From NCBI RefSeq assembly GCF_000315365.1, contig NZ_CAOS01000003.1, positions 372,001 through 436,000 on the forward strand: a DNA stretch of 64,000 bases, given 5' to 3'. The DNA is from Desulforamulus hydrothermalis Lam5 = DSM 18033. GTDB taxonomy: Bacteria > Bacillota > Desulfotomaculia > Desulfotomaculales > Desulfotomaculaceae. Under the pieces are notes generated by a model. The model was not told the origin of the DNA. It did no database searches and saw nothing but the letters and a program-made list of their open reading frames with translations. Shown here piece by piece: positions 26,539 to 36,406 of this stretch. Numbering within the stretch: position 1 is the first letter of the stretch; each line of letters opens with the position of its first letter. Made by a program: the position numbers and the translations under genes.

Positions 26539-28911
26539 TTATTTGCCGTATTGACACAAACCTGCTGCATACTGCTGCAGTTTTTGATCCACCAGGTAAA
26601 AAAGGGTGCCTGGCGGGTATCCGCCATCCGGCCGGCGCCGGCCGGCGGGCATGCCGGTTAATAATTCAATACCTTCCTCGACCCGGGAAATGGCATAGAT
26701 ATGAAACATACCCTGGGCTACCGCCTCCGTCACTTCGTGACTTAACATCAAATTATCAACATTTTGTATCGGTATGATGACACCCTGTTCTCCTGTCAAA
26801 CCTCTGGCCCGGCACACCCCGAAAAAGCCTTCGATTTTTTCCGTCACCCCGCCAATGGGCTGAATATCGCCGTTCTGGTTTACCGAACCGGTTACCGCCA
26901 GGCTTTGTTTAACGGGGACTTCCGCCAAACTGGAAAGCAAGGCATAAAGCTCTGCGCTGGAAGCACTGTCACCTTCCACTCCCTCATACAGCTGTTCAAA
27001 AGTAATCCGGGCTGACAGCGAAAGCGGTTTGGTCTGGGCAAACATGCTGCCTAAATAACCGGTTAGCGTAAGCACTCCCTTGGCATGAATACTGCCGCTC
27101 ATTTCGGTTTCCCGTTCAATATTTACCAAACCGTCATTCCCCATAAAAGTTTTGGCCGTTATGCGGGATGGTTTGCCAAAGGCATAATTACCGACATCCA
27201 ATACAGCCAAACCGTTAACCTGGCCCACCACCGCCCCTGCGGTATCCACCAGAATCTTGCCCCGTAAAATCAGCTCCTGCAGCCGTTCTTCCACCCGGCG
27301 GCTGCGGTAAATCCTTTCACTGATGGCCTGGCGCACATGTTGTCCCCCCACCAGACCGGCACCTGCCGCCCGGGCCCAGGCAGCTGCTTCTTGAATCACT
27401 TCCACCACTTCGTTAAATTGCGTGGAGAGTTTGTTCTGGTTGCCGGCCAGCCGGGAACCATATTCTATGATCTCTGCCAGGCCGGATTTGTTAAAATGGG
27501 GCAGTTTTTCCCGGCGGCACACTGAACCCACAAAGGCAACATAATTCTTTAAATTTTCCGGCGTACGCGGCATCACCACTTCAAAATCTACCATAACCTT
27601 AAACAACTTAGCAAAATCCTCGTCCAGTTGTTGCAGCAAGTGATATATTTTCTGGGAGCCGATTAAAATAACCTTGACGTTCAAGGGGATGGGTTCCGGT
27701 TTTAAACTGATGGTGGGTACCGAACGGTAATGCTCGCCTATGTTTTCCACTGTCACCTGACGGTTCTTTAACGCCTTTTTTAAGGTTTCCCAAGCATTGG
27801 CGTCTGCTAAAAGATCCTTCGCCTGCAAAATCAGGTATCCCCCGTTGGCCCGGTGTAAGGCACCCGGTTTAATCATGGTAAAATCGGTATTAACAGTGCC
27901 TAACCGGCTGCGGTATTCCACTTTGCCGAACAGATTATAGTAATGGGGGTTGGTTTCTACCACCACCGGTGCCCCCAGGGTATCACCGTGGTTGACCAGC
28001 AAATGAACCCGGTAGTTGCGGTACGGGTCATCATCCGTCTCATCCTGTTCCTGACCGGCTACTCCGCAGTTAATGTTGGCAGTTATATCCTCCACCAAAT
28101 CATTAAGATAGGCAATAATCCGGGGGTATTCCCGGTACTGCTGCTGCACTTCTTTTACCATAGGCAAGATGGTTTCCCGGATGAGTTGCTGATCCAGTTC
28201 ACGGATCACCCGGTCTGCTTCTTTCTCCATGAGCTTGCCGGAAAAGGCCAGCTCCTCCGTGCGCCCTTGCAATGTTTTTAAACGTTCTTCAAGAACCTGC
28301 TGTTCTGAACCGGAAAGCCCCTCATATTGCTCCTGGGAAAGGGGTTTGCCTTCTTGCACAGGAATAAAAAAGATTCCTTGTTCAGATACCTTCATAACGA
28401 AACCTGCTGCATTGGCATCTTCTTTCAGCTGCTCCAGGTCACGATCCAGTTTTTGCTGCAGCTCTTGCAAAATAGCACTTTTTCGCCGGCTGTATTCCTT
28501 TCCTTCAAACAACCTGGACAGGGCATTTCTCATGGCCAGGGTTAAATTGGCCATATCCTTTTGGAATTTGCTGCCCTCGCCCGCCGGCAAGGTCACTGCC
28601 TGGGGAACATCCGGATCTTTAAAATTATAAACCAGGCACCAGTCCCCGGGCGTGCTCTCCCTGGCTGCCACCTGAGTTACAACGGTTTGGGTATAAGTGG
28701 TTTTCCCGGTGCCGGCGGGTCCTGCCACAAAAATGTTATACCCATTGGCCTTCATTGTGAGACCAAACTGCATGGCCCGCACAGCTCTTTCCTGGCCAAT
28801 AAAGTCATGTAAGGGCGGCACATCGGCCGAGGTGGTGCAAAAGTCCAGTTCCGTTTCAGCGCAACGGCGTCTTATCCGCTCAATATCGACAAGCGTTTTC
28901 TTTATCACCAT
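26539..28911 (-). CDS. Lon-like ATP-dependent protease (YcbZ/LonC type)
   Basis: A 790-residue cytoplasmic AAA+ protease. Walker A is AGPAGTGKTTYTQT near residue 66; a coiled-coil insertion (~150-280) follows, with a second ATPase lobe later. The Lon proteolytic domain is C-terminal, with catalytic Ser in EGDSASSAELYAL and Lys in GGVTEKIEGFF. There is no N-terminal Lon substrate domain. The start is set at ATG 28911 since GGAGG lies six bases before it; the ATG at 28926 would precede that site. Confidence 0.9.
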   Translation of the reverse strand: MVIKKTLVDIERIRRRCAETELDFCTTSADVPPLHDFIGQERAVRAMQFGLTMKANGYNIFVAGPAGTGKTTYTQTVVTQVAARESTPGDWCLVYNFKDPDVPQAVTLPAGEGSKFQKDMANLTLAMRNALSRLFEGKEYSRRKSAILQELQQKLDRDLEQLKEDANAAGFVMKVSEQGIFFIPVQEGKPLSQEQYEGLSGSEQQVLEERLKTLQGRTEELAFSGKLMEKEADRVIRELDQQLIRETILPMVKEVQQQYREYPRIIAYLNDLVEDITANINCGVAGQEQDETDDDPYRNYRVHLLVNHGDTLGAPVVVETNPHYYNLFGKVEYRSRLGTVNTDFTMIKPGALHRANGGYLILQAKDLLADANAWETLKKALKNRQVTVENIGEHYRSVPTISLKPEPIPLNVKVILIGSQKIYHLLQQLDEDFAKLFKVMVDFEVVMPRTPENLKNYVAFVGSVCRREKLPHFNKSGLAEIIEYGSRLAGNQNKLSTQFNEVVEVIQEAAAWARAAGAGLVGGQHVRQAISERIYRSRRVEERLQELILRGKILVDTAGAVVGQVNGLAVLDVGNYAFGKPSRITAKTFMGNDGLVNIERETEMSGSIHAKGVLTLTGYLGSMFAQTKPLSLSARITFEQLYEGVEGDSASSAELYALLSSLAEVPVKQSLAVTGSVNQNGDIQPIGGVTEKIEGFFGVCRARGLTGEQGVIIPIQNVDNLMLSHEVTEAVAQGMFHIYAISRVEEGIELLTGMPAGRRRPDGGYPPGTLFYLVDQKLQQYAAGLCQYGK

Positions 28912-28986
28912 AAATATCCTCCGCATGGCTTTTTGTATATATACTATTTTTGCAGCTTAGCTCCTGCCTGCCGGTGGGTTTTTAAG

Positions 28987-29016
28987 TTGTTTTGTTTTAT
29001 TTTGTTGTGCTATGAT
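28987..29016 (+). promoter_or_regulatory. promoter of radical SAM gene
   Basis: TTGTTT, an 18-bp spacer and TATGAT, about 105 bp before the start codon. Confidence 0.4.
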
Positions 29017-29121
29017 GAATGGTAAATGTCAGCCTTGACTGTAATAGCCCGGCTGCAGCCTCTCAGTTGCCCGGCGCAAGCAGTGTTTGGCAAATATTAA
29101 AGCAAATATGAGGGATGCTGT

Positions 29122-30084
29122 ATGTATGAAAAGACAAATCGTTACCGCCGGTATTCTGACCATTTGATGAAAAAATTTGGCGAAAAAGTTTATAAACTGC
29201 CGGTTAATCTTCCCGGTACCTGCCCTAACCGGGACGGCAACGTGGGCCGGGGCGGTTGTATTTTTTGCGATGAAGCAGGAGCCGGCTTTGAGTGTCTGCC
29301 CAATACCATGAGCATTAAACAGCAGGTACAAAAAAACCGGGAATTTTTTATCAGACGCTTTAACGCCAAAAAATTTATTATTTATTTTCAAGCCTTCAGC
29401 AATACCTATATGCCATGGCAGCAATTTAAAGCTAATATGCTGGCAGCTGCCGATGAACAAGACGTGGTGGGCATCTCGATTTCCACCCGGCCGGACTGCA
29501 TAGAGGACTCTTACCTGGATTTTTTGCAGGAATTGCAAGCTGCACGAGGTTTGTCCATTAACCTCGAACTGGGCCTGCAGACGGTTAATTATCACACCCT
29601 GGTAAAAGTAAACCGCGGACATACGCTGGCAGAATTTATTGATGCTGTGCAGCGCATCAAAAAAAGAAATTTTGAAATCTGTACCCATATTATTTTAAAC
29701 TTGCCCTGGGATAACTGCCTGGACGTCATTGAAAATGCCAAGATCCTCTCGGCACTGGGGATTAATTACGTTAAACTGCATGCTCTTTATGTGGTGAAAG
29801 GAACCGTGCTGGCCCACATGTATGAGAAAAAAGAATTTTCTATTATTTCTTTAGAGGAATACATCGACCGGGTAGTTACCTTCCTGGAGTACCTGGACCC
29901 CCATATTGTAATTCAACGCCTGGTGGGAAAAGGCCCGCAGGACAACCAACTGTTTTCCAACTGGCATACCAGTTGGTGGAAAATCAAACAAGCCATTGAA
30001 CAAACTCTGGCGGAGCGAGACACCTGGCAAGGCAAGAAGTGCGATTATCTGAACGGTAAAGCTCTAAAGTTTTTTACTGCTTAG
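29122..30084 (+). CDS. TIGR01212-family radical SAM protein (YhcC/YtqA-like)
   Basis: A 320-residue radical SAM enzyme. The cluster cysteines lie in CPNRDGN and GGCIFCDE (residues ~34-55), an extended spacing typical of this family. SAM-binding region motifs FQAFSNTYMP and ISISTRPDC follow, then LELGLQT. Some relatives are implicated in tRNA or Fe-S chemistry; the substrate is unknown. It has a strong start and shares a bidirectional terminator with the ABC operon. Confidence 0.9.
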   Translation: MYEKTNRYRRYSDHLMKKFGEKVYKLPVNLPGTCPNRDGNVGRGGCIFCDEAGAGFECLPNTMSIKQQVQKNREFFIRRFNAKKFIIYFQAFSNTYMPWQQFKANMLAAADEQDVVGISISTRPDCIEDSYLDFLQELQAARGLSINLELGLQTVNYHTLVKVNRGHTLAEFIDAVQRIKKRNFEICTHIILNLPWDNCLDVIENAKILSALGINYVKLHALYVVKGTVLAHMYEKKEFSIISLEEYIDRVVTFLEYLDPHIVIQRLVGKGPQDNQLFSNWHTSWWKIKQAIEQTLAERDTWQGKKCDYLNGKALKFFTA

Positions 30085-30098
30085 GTTCCGGACAGAAA

Positions 30099-30134
30099 AC
30101 ATCCCGTTGCCCCGGCAGAAGGGAACGGGATGTT
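30099..30134. terminator. bidirectional terminator
   Basis: ACATCCCGTT and AACGGGATGT enclose a 15-nt loop between convergent genes. The arms equal those of the terminator at 22404-22446. Confidence 0.75.
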
Positions 30135-30141
30135 GTTAATG

Positions 30142-30996
30142 TTATCTGAATAACTTTTTCTGATGATTAACAGGATTTAATTGCCAACCGCTCCAGAGTA
30201 TCAGGATAACACTAACACTCAGGCAGGTGACGGCATAAATTCCCCAGTAGGGCAGCCACATCTCCCGGCCGGGACCGAAAGCAGCATCCTCCCCGAGAAT
30301 ACGCAGCATCACCAAAATGGGGTTGGTATCCTGCAGCAGCTGCACGATAAGTGGTGTCTGCTGCAGGTTAGTCATGGCCATCCGGGCCTGCTGCTGGTAT
30401 AGTTCATAAATAAACCCGCCCAAGAAAACAGTGCCTAACAGCTGAAAAAAGACAAGGCCGTAGGATGTAACGGTACTGACACCGGTTCGTTTAAAATAAG
30501 TGGAGCAGCTGACACCGATGGCCGCATAAAACAAAACTGACACCAGAAAGAAAGCCAGCACTCCCAAAATTTGCACCGGCGCCAGACCGCCGTACATGAA
30601 CACCAGGCTGTACAAAGGCAGACTGGCAAACAATAGTATTACCGTAAAAGAACAAGCGGCGGTCATTTTACTTAACACAATGCTGAGGGGACTCAGATCG
30701 GTTGTTAATAAAACGTTTAAGGTTTGCCTTTCCCTTTCCCCGCTAATAACCCCTGCCGTCAGGCCAGGCACCACAAAAGCCAGCAACCCCAGCTGGGCTA
30801 AACATAATACCGTAAAAATTTCTTTACTGCTGCCTGGTTGAAAAAACTCAGGAGCCACGCGCCAGCGCAGGTAAATAAAACCCAGAACGGCACTGCCCAA
30901 CGCCATCAAGTAAAGCACTATCACCAAAGAAGAGCGGTAAGAACGAAAACGCTGCCGCAACTCTTTGAGTAAAACCGGGTTTAATTCCCTCATCAA
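30142..30996 (-). CDS. ABC-2 type transporter permease
   Basis: A 284-residue membrane protein with six predicted membrane helices (first ~21-42, last ~250-270). The segment SGERERQTLNVLLTTDLSP in the first cytoplasmic part is typical of ABC-2/NatB-type permeases. Its ATG overlaps the ATPase stop by 4 bp. It forms the membrane part of the exporter encoded by this operon; the substrate is unknown. Confidence 0.88.
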   Translation of the reverse strand: MMRELNPVLLKELRQRFRSYRSSLVIVLYLMALGSAVLGFIYLRWRVAPEFFQPGSSKEIFTVLCLAQLGLLAFVVPGLTAGVISGERERQTLNVLLTTDLSPLSIVLSKMTAACSFTVILLFASLPLYSLVFMYGGLAPVQILGVLAFFLVSVLFYAAIGVSCSTYFKRTGVSTVTSYGLVFFQLLGTVFLGGFIYELYQQQARMAMTNLQQTPLIVQLLQDTNPILVMLRILGEDAAFGPGREMWLPYWGIYAVTCLSVSVILILWSGWQLNPVNHQKKLFR

Positions 30997-31925
30997 TATG
31001 ACACCTCCCCGGTTACTGCCATAAAAGCATCTTCCAAATTCCCTTTCATCTCAGCAAACTCCAAAACCTGCCAGCCTTCATTCATAATGTCCCGCAATAA
31101 CCGGCCCTGGGCAGCTTTGTTGCCGGCCAAAGCTACTTTGGCCCAACCATTCTCACTGTCGACGCTGACAATGTCGGGCCGTTTATGCAAATAGTCAAGC
31201 AGCTCCTCTAACTTATCCGCCACCTCGATTTTAAATACCCTGCTTCCTTGCCGGGCGGCGGTAACTTCTTCCACTGTTCCATGGGCCACCAGGCGTCCCT
31301 GTTCCATAATGGCAATATTGTCGCACATCTCTGCCAGTTCCGGCAGAATGTGCGAACTGATTAAAATTGTTTTGCTCATACGGCGCAGTTGACGAATAAC
31401 TTCTTTCATTTCCGCCCTGGCTCTGGGATCAAGGCCGGAGGCCGGTTCGTCCAAAATCAGCACAGCCGGGTCATGCACCAGGCAGCGAGCCAACGCCAGC
31501 CGCTGCTTCATGCCTCGGGAAAGAAAATCCACATAGGTATCTGTCTTGTCCGAAAGGTTTACCAGCTCCAGCAAATCTTGAATTAAGCGGGGCCGCCGGG
31601 ATACCGGTATGCGATAGGCAGCGGCATAAAAATCCAGGTACTCATTGGCTTTCAGCCCGTCATAAACGCCAAAGAAATCAGGCATATAACCAATCATCCG
31701 GCGTACCGCCGCCGGTTCCCGCACCACGTCGTGACCTCCCACCGTGGCACTGCCGCCATCCGGCGCCAGCAGGGTAGCCAAAACAGACATGGCTGTTGTT
31801 TTGCCGGCGCCGTTGGGACCGATTAAACCGTAAACCCGGCCGGTTTCAATATTAAGGGTAAAATCCCGCAAAGCATAGTTATGGCCGTATATCTTGGTTA
31901 GGTTTTTCATTTCTATGGCGTTCAC
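30993..31925 (-). CDS. ABC transporter ATP-binding protein
   Basis: A 310-residue ATPase with Walker A GPNGAGKTTAM, Q-loop YMPDFFG, signature LSRGMKQRLALARC and Walker B AVLILDEPASGLDP, then the H-loop SSHIL. The start is set at GTG 31925: it overlaps the upstream stop as GTGA and gives the family start MNAIEMKNLTKIYG. An in-frame earlier ATG at 32015 lies deep in the upstream gene. The C-terminal ~80 residues resemble those of gliding/antibiotic-type exporters. Confidence 0.9.
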   Translation of the reverse strand: MNAIEMKNLTKIYGHNYALRDFTLNIETGRVYGLIGPNGAGKTTAMSVLATLLAPDGGSATVGGHDVVREPAAVRRMIGYMPDFFGVYDGLKANEYLDFYAAAYRIPVSRRPRLIQDLLELVNLSDKTDTYVDFLSRGMKQRLALARCLVHDPAVLILDEPASGLDPRARAEMKEVIRQLRRMSKTILISSHILPELAEMCDNIAIMEQGRLVAHGTVEEVTAARQGSRVFKIEVADKLEELLDYLHKRPDIVSVDSENGWAKVALAGNKAAQGRLLRDIMNEGWQVLEFAEMKGNLEDAFMAVTGEVSY

Positions 31926-34276
31926 CGGCTTCTCACCCCTTCCACAGTCAACACAGGAAGTTCTGCCCTGTCCGGCTTGCCAAAACCGGCTATTTTTTCC
32001 AGCTTGAAGCGACATTCACCGGTGGGGGCAACAAAGCGTTTAAATTCTGCCAGATCAATCCGGTCACCGGCCTCAGGTATATCTTGCCACTTGTTTTCTT
32101 GCCAATCATAAATTTGCCTTGCAAGATTTTGATTTTCCCGGGGCAGGAATTCAAGGGCAACCGCCTTTAAATCGTGTTTGGGCAGCGGGCGCTGCAGGTT
32201 AATCTCCAAAATCAGTTTGCCTTCATAAAGTGTGTAGCCCAGGGGTGTTTGGCTAAATGCTCCGCTGCTCTCAACCACCCGAGGGAAATACATGTCGTTA
32301 GGCAATGTTATAGCCTTGTCCGCCGGGAACTGCAACGGCAACTCCTGGGTTACTAACACCAGGTTATAGTTGTAGGCTTTTTCCTGCCCAAGAATTTTAA
32401 ACATGCCCAGGGAATCCTCGCTCCAGCCGTAAAATACCGGTTCACTGCCGTAGTCCTGCAGTCTGGGCCCCAGCACCATGTCAACCATCTGTCTTTCCCG
32501 TATATAAATGTCACTGCGGCCCGGTACAGCGGGCGGCACCAGCAAATCCCTGAATTCATTGGGCCCTAAACCGCCCGGGCCTTTGGCCAGAGAGTGATTT
32601 ACCTCAACACTGCCGCCAGCCGGCAACCGGTCGATTTCAATGGCACGCCCTCCCAGCAAAATCCGGCAGTCTCTTAAATTAAGCGATGTCCGGTTGGTAA
32701 TTTTTCCTTTAAGGTAGCCGTTTTCTATAATCAAGCTGCCGCTGAGGCTGCCTATATCTTTTTTAAGGGCTGTGGCCCTGGCCTGGCGCAGCGACCAGTA
32801 TTCCACATCCGGGAAAGAAATGCGGGGAGCCGCTTCAGAATACTGGATTATGGGCTGCTTTTGTCTGGCAAAATAGGTGCTGGAAGGCCAGAGAACCGCC
32901 CCCGGAACACTTTCGATATTCAAGGTGCCGCCGCTGGGCGTAACAAAGGCTGCCGTTGCGTTAACTTCCGCCTTATTGCCATCCATAATTTCAATCACCG
33001 CCAGGGTCTGGCTGATGGGAACATGTACCCGCTGGGCAGGTGACATAAAGTAAACCACCAGGGTTGAAACAACAGCGCCGGCCGGGATTAACCACCACAG
33101 CCAATCCCGACGGTCATAACGCTTCAACAGCAGGTAAAGTCCCGGCCCAATCACCACAATATACGCCCCCCAGGCAACAGCTACCCGGGGCACCGGCGGC
33201 ATTTTAAATTGGGGCAGATAGGTAGCTGCATGCCCCAGCATATCGTTGTTGTACATCCTTTTTTCCCTGGCCGTTTGCATTTTGGCGTCCAGGCTGTTGG
33301 GTCCGGATAACTGCCCAAATACCAGCGGCCAGAAAGCAGCGGACTCCGAAGTAAGGTTCTCCAGAGGTATGCCGCTGTACACCACCCGTCCTTTACCGTA
33401 ATCCCTGGCTGCAACTACAATTACGCCGTTCACCCGGGCTAAAACCTCACCCTGTGTAAGGGAACCGGTAATAACTTCCATGCTGCCTTTAACAATCCGC
33501 AAACCGCCCAGATCAGCCGCAACCACCTGGCGGCCGGCCGCTGTTACAGGGGATATTTCCGCCAGGGGACCACCGGGATACGTCCCTGCCCCGCCGGAAA
33601 TTAACAGCATACCTCCCAAGGCTACCCAATCCTTTAATAATCCGACCTGCCTGTCAGAAAGCCGGGCGGTGGCAACATCATCCACGATAATGATATCAGC
33701 CAGCGATAATTCCAGGGGATCCTGGGGCAGATAGTCCGGCGGCATATATTTGATGGCCGTTTGACCGCCAAAGGTTTGATCCAGCCAGGCGCTAAGCCCG
33801 CCTTGCAGGGGTTTTTCCCCCAGGCTGAGAGCAATAAAACCACCGTTCACCGCCGTCCCTTGAATAAGGCCGGCGGCCACCGGCTTGCCGTCTACCAGCA
33901 GTACCAGCCGGGCTTCTTCGTTGATCAGTTCGCTGGGTACCACCAGGGTGGTTGTCAGCAACCCGCCGGCCGGTACTTTAATGGTTTTTTGATAGCGGGT
34001 ATACTGCTTTGTCTGCTCCGGATATTTATCGGTTGGTTCCACGACCAGCAAACCATTGAAGGCTTTACCCCGGTTAGCGACGGTGACAGTCAACCCGACC
34101 GGCAGACCTAGCTTGTAAATACCGCTCAGGCCAGGCTGTACCGCTATCCGAACAGGTGCCTGCTCCCCTGCTGCAGCCGCTGCCGGCTGCAGCAGGCTGA
34201 CCAGCAAACCTGTCCAGCTTAGCAGTAATCCCATGATCATAATGCTGCTCATTTGTCTCTTGGCTACCAAGCTCAT
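31922..34276 (-). CDS. large membrane protein with GATase-like extracellular domain
   Basis: A 784-residue protein with a signal anchor (~10-36), a beta-rich region (~40-140), then a domain (~145-330) whose motifs IIIVDDVATARLSDRQVGLLK and GGMLLISGGAG resemble the class I glutamine-amidotransferase-like fold without a catalytic Cys. Two membrane helices follow (about 365-385 and 390-412), then a long external or cytoplasmic beta-rich C-terminal part. Such GATase-like membrane proteins often sit beside ABC-2 exporters. No specific family name can be given. It is coupled to both neighbours by short spacing. Confidence 0.75.
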   Translation of the reverse strand: MSLVAKRQMSSIMIMGLLLSWTGLLVSLLQPAAAAAGEQAPVRIAVQPGLSGIYKLGLPVGLTVTVANRGKAFNGLLVVEPTDKYPEQTKQYTRYQKTIKVPAGGLLTTTLVVPSELINEEARLVLLVDGKPVAAGLIQGTAVNGGFIALSLGEKPLQGGLSAWLDQTFGGQTAIKYMPPDYLPQDPLELSLADIIIVDDVATARLSDRQVGLLKDWVALGGMLLISGGAGTYPGGPLAEISPVTAAGRQVVAADLGGLRIVKGSMEVITGSLTQGEVLARVNGVIVVAARDYGKGRVVYSGIPLENLTSESAAFWPLVFGQLSGPNSLDAKMQTAREKRMYNNDMLGHAATYLPQFKMPPVPRVAVAWGAYIVVIGPGLYLLLKRYDRRDWLWWLIPAGAVVSTLVVYFMSPAQRVHVPISQTLAVIEIMDGNKAEVNATAAFVTPSGGTLNIESVPGAVLWPSSTYFARQKQPIIQYSEAAPRISFPDVEYWSLRQARATALKKDIGSLSGSLIIENGYLKGKITNRTSLNLRDCRILLGGRAIEIDRLPAGGSVEVNHSLAKGPGGLGPNEFRDLLVPPAVPGRSDIYIRERQMVDMVLGPRLQDYGSEPVFYGWSEDSLGMFKILGQEKAYNYNLVLVTQELPLQFPADKAITLPNDMYFPRVVESSGAFSQTPLGYTLYEGKLILEINLQRPLPKHDLKAVALEFLPRENQNLARQIYDWQENKWQDIPEAGDRIDLAEFKRFVAPTGECRFKLEKIAGFGKPDRAELPVLTVEGVRSR

Positions 34277-34279
34277 ATC

Positions 34280-35740
34280 TCACTCTCTCTCCTTTTCCCA
34301 CCGTTCTTTAAGCGGCAACTTAAATAAAGCCACTGTGTCACCGTCCCGGCGGGCAAACAATAACCATTTACCCTCGGGGCCCAAAACCTGCCCCTCACAT
34401 TTTTGCACTTCATTTAAAACCAGTGTTTTCGGCCCGGGCAACCCGCTTAACTCTTGCTGGCGCAGCCAGTTGATTTCCAGGCTGCTGATGCGGCTTTCCG
34501 GTGCCACCAGCAGATGACTGTGGGCTAACCACCCGGCATCTTCCTTTATCTTTTTTAAGGCCGGGGCTCCGTCCTTACCCAGGTAAGCCACCCTTATTTC
34601 CGCCACCTGCTGGCGCACACTGAACTGCGGTTCCCCGTTAGGCAAAAAGGTCAGTATCCGTTCCTGTTCCTTGCCGGTACAAAAGACCAGATAACCCTTA
34701 TCACTCCACACCGGGTTTTCCCCCTGGCCCAACAGGTCAGCTCCCCCGGTTTCCATATTCACCAGCCAGAGTTCGTAACTGCCGGACCTGCCGGGTCTTT
34801 GCACCACCAAATGCTTGCCGTCCGGTGACCAGGTAGGTGCATCCCCTTCGGTTATCAGTTTTTCCTCACCGTTAGCATTGCGGTACCAAACCTCCGGCGT
34901 CTTGCCCAGGGAGGTTACCACATAAACCAAGCCTTTCCCGTCAGGCCCGTAAACCAGCCGGGAATAATACTTGGTTTTTGACTGACGGGAGGCACTGCCG
35001 TTTTCTTCCTTAGTTCCTGATTCCACAGCCGCCATAACCTTGGGCCGGCCGGCATCCATACTGCCGGGCGAGTGCAATAATAAGGAACGGGTTTTGCCGT
35101 AGGATAAAATTTCCTCAACAGACAATTGTTTTATTTCCTCGCTGTAATCTGTACTCAAAACCAAAGCCACCTGTCGGCCGTCAGGGGACCAGCTGGGCGA
35201 ACGGAAGGCCGCCCCTGCCGGCGGCTCCAGATAAGCCAGTTGCATGCCTGTGTCGGAAAGCAGCACCAGGCCGCCTCCTCTTACCACTAAAATTTTACTG
35301 CCATCAGGACTAACCGCCGGCTGCAGGTCGCTTGCTTCAGTCCAAAAACGCGTTAACTCTTGAGGCGTGCCGGCCGCTTCCAGGTACACCGTACCGCCGC
35401 TGAACCGCCAAAAAACTGCGCACGCCAGTAAAACCAGCAGAGCGGCGGCAACGGCCGCCAAGGGCCTGAACCAGGGATGCCGGCCTAAGGAGCCTGGTTG
35501 ATAGCTGCCGGCTGTATTCAATTGCCCGGCTTGCTTTTGCTGTTGCAGCTCTGCCTGTCGTTCCAGCAGTTTTTTGCGCAGTTCTGCCTGCAATCGACGA
35601 TTTACCGGCACTGCTTCCCTAACCTGACGCATATGACTTAATAATTGGGAAATGGCATCATCTCCTGTTTCCCGGACTTTCAGATAAGCCTCAATGGGGA
35701 GAACCTTATTCTCCTGATTTGAATATTTATCTTCACTCAT
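34280..35740 (-). CDS. probable anti-sigma factor with WD40/TolB-like propeller
   Basis: A 486-residue protein. Residues ~1-90 are cytoplasmic and helical, a membrane helix follows at ~93-111, and the rest is extracytoplasmic. That part contains PD40/TolB-type repeats (LQPAVSPDGSKILVV, RSPSWSPDGRQVALVL, DAPTWSPDGKHLVVQ, NPVWSDKGYLVFC). Its ATG overlaps the ECF sigma stop (TGATG), so it is very likely the regulator of that sigma factor; the propeller could sense an envelope signal. No zinc anti-sigma motif (HXXXCXXC) is visible. Confidence 0.75.
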   Translation of the reverse strand: MSEDKYSNQENKVLPIEAYLKVRETGDDAISQLLSHMRQVREAVPVNRRLQAELRKKLLERQAELQQQKQAGQLNTAGSYQPGSLGRHPWFRPLAAVAAALLVLLACAVFWRFSGGTVYLEAAGTPQELTRFWTEASDLQPAVSPDGSKILVVRGGGLVLLSDTGMQLAYLEPPAGAAFRSPSWSPDGRQVALVLSTDYSEEIKQLSVEEILSYGKTRSLLLHSPGSMDAGRPKVMAAVESGTKEENGSASRQSKTKYYSRLVYGPDGKGLVYVVTSLGKTPEVWYRNANGEEKLITEGDAPTWSPDGKHLVVQRPGRSGSYELWLVNMETGGADLLGQGENPVWSDKGYLVFCTGKEQERILTFLPNGEPQFSVRQQVAEIRVAYLGKDGAPALKKIKEDAGWLAHSHLLVAPESRISSLEINWLRQQELSGLPGPKTLVLNEVQKCEGQVLGPEGKWLLFARRDGDTVALFKLPLKERWEKERE

Positions 35741-36276
35741 CAGGCGCTTCCCCCTTCCCGCACGTATTTCTGTCTTAATTGTTTAAGGGCCCGGTGATGC
35801 AGCATGCGTACGGCTGACTCTGTTTTACCCAATACTTCAGCAATCTGGCTGAACCGCAAATCGCCGGCATAGCGCAGCGCCACCACATCCCGGTAATCAG
35901 GAGCCAGATCTCTCAACAGCTGTCGTAACCTGGCAACCTCTTCCCCCTGCAAAACAGCCGCCTCAGGGCTGTCATCCGAACCTGCCGCCAGTTCCAGCAT
36001 TACGTCATGGGTGGCGTATTCCCGGCGGCCTCGCATGTAATCCACATAAACATTATGAGCTATGCGAAAAATCCAAGCAGCAAAGGGTCCGTCCGCCCGG
36101 TATTTGCTAAAATTTTCCAATGCTTTCATAAATACAGCGGTGGTTAAATCGTCTGCGTCCCAGGTATTGTCCACCCGGTAGCGGAGATAGCGGTTTACCG
36201 GTTCAAAATAACGGTCATAAAGTTCGGCAAAGGGTAAATCCCCGTCCGGATGCCGCCGGTTAATAGCTGGCGTCAT
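35740..36276 (-). CDS. ECF RNA polymerase sigma factor
   Basis: A 178-residue extracytoplasmic-function sigma-70. Region 2 (about 16-85) has LYDRYFEPVNRYLRYR and IFRIAHNVYVDYMRGRR; region 4 (~115-170) has LAPDYRDVVALRYAGDLRFS and KTESAVRMLHHRALKQLRQ. GAGGTAG precedes the ATG. It heads a five-gene operon with the propeller protein, GATase-like protein and ABC exporter, which it probably controls. Confidence 0.92.
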   Translation of the reverse strand: MTPAINRRHPDGDLPFAELYDRYFEPVNRYLRYRVDNTWDADDLTTAVFMKALENFSKYRADGPFAAWIFRIAHNVYVDYMRGRREYATHDVMLELAAGSDDSPEAAVLQGEEVARLRQLLRDLAPDYRDVVALRYAGDLRFSQIAEVLGKTESAVRMLHHRALKQLRQKYVREGGSA

Positions 36277-36360
36277 TTTTCTACCTCATTTCACCATGAT
36301 CAGGTTAAGTGCGCTTTACTAATCATAAAGACGCAGAGAAATCATAAACGTAACAGTATC

Positions 36361-36392
36361 AATAAAAAGGCCGCCACAATTTGCGGCGGACC
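36361..36392 (-). terminator. terminator of glpX
   Basis: On the reverse strand GGTCCGCCGC and GTGGCGGCC pair and are followed by TTTTTATT. Confidence 0.8.
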
Positions 36393-36406
36393 TTCTCCGG
36401 TTTTTA

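Noticed and set aside
29029-29688. 219-codon leftward open frame opposite the radical SAM gene
   Set aside because: It is fully antisense to a gene with clear family motifs, has no ribosome site and resembles no family.
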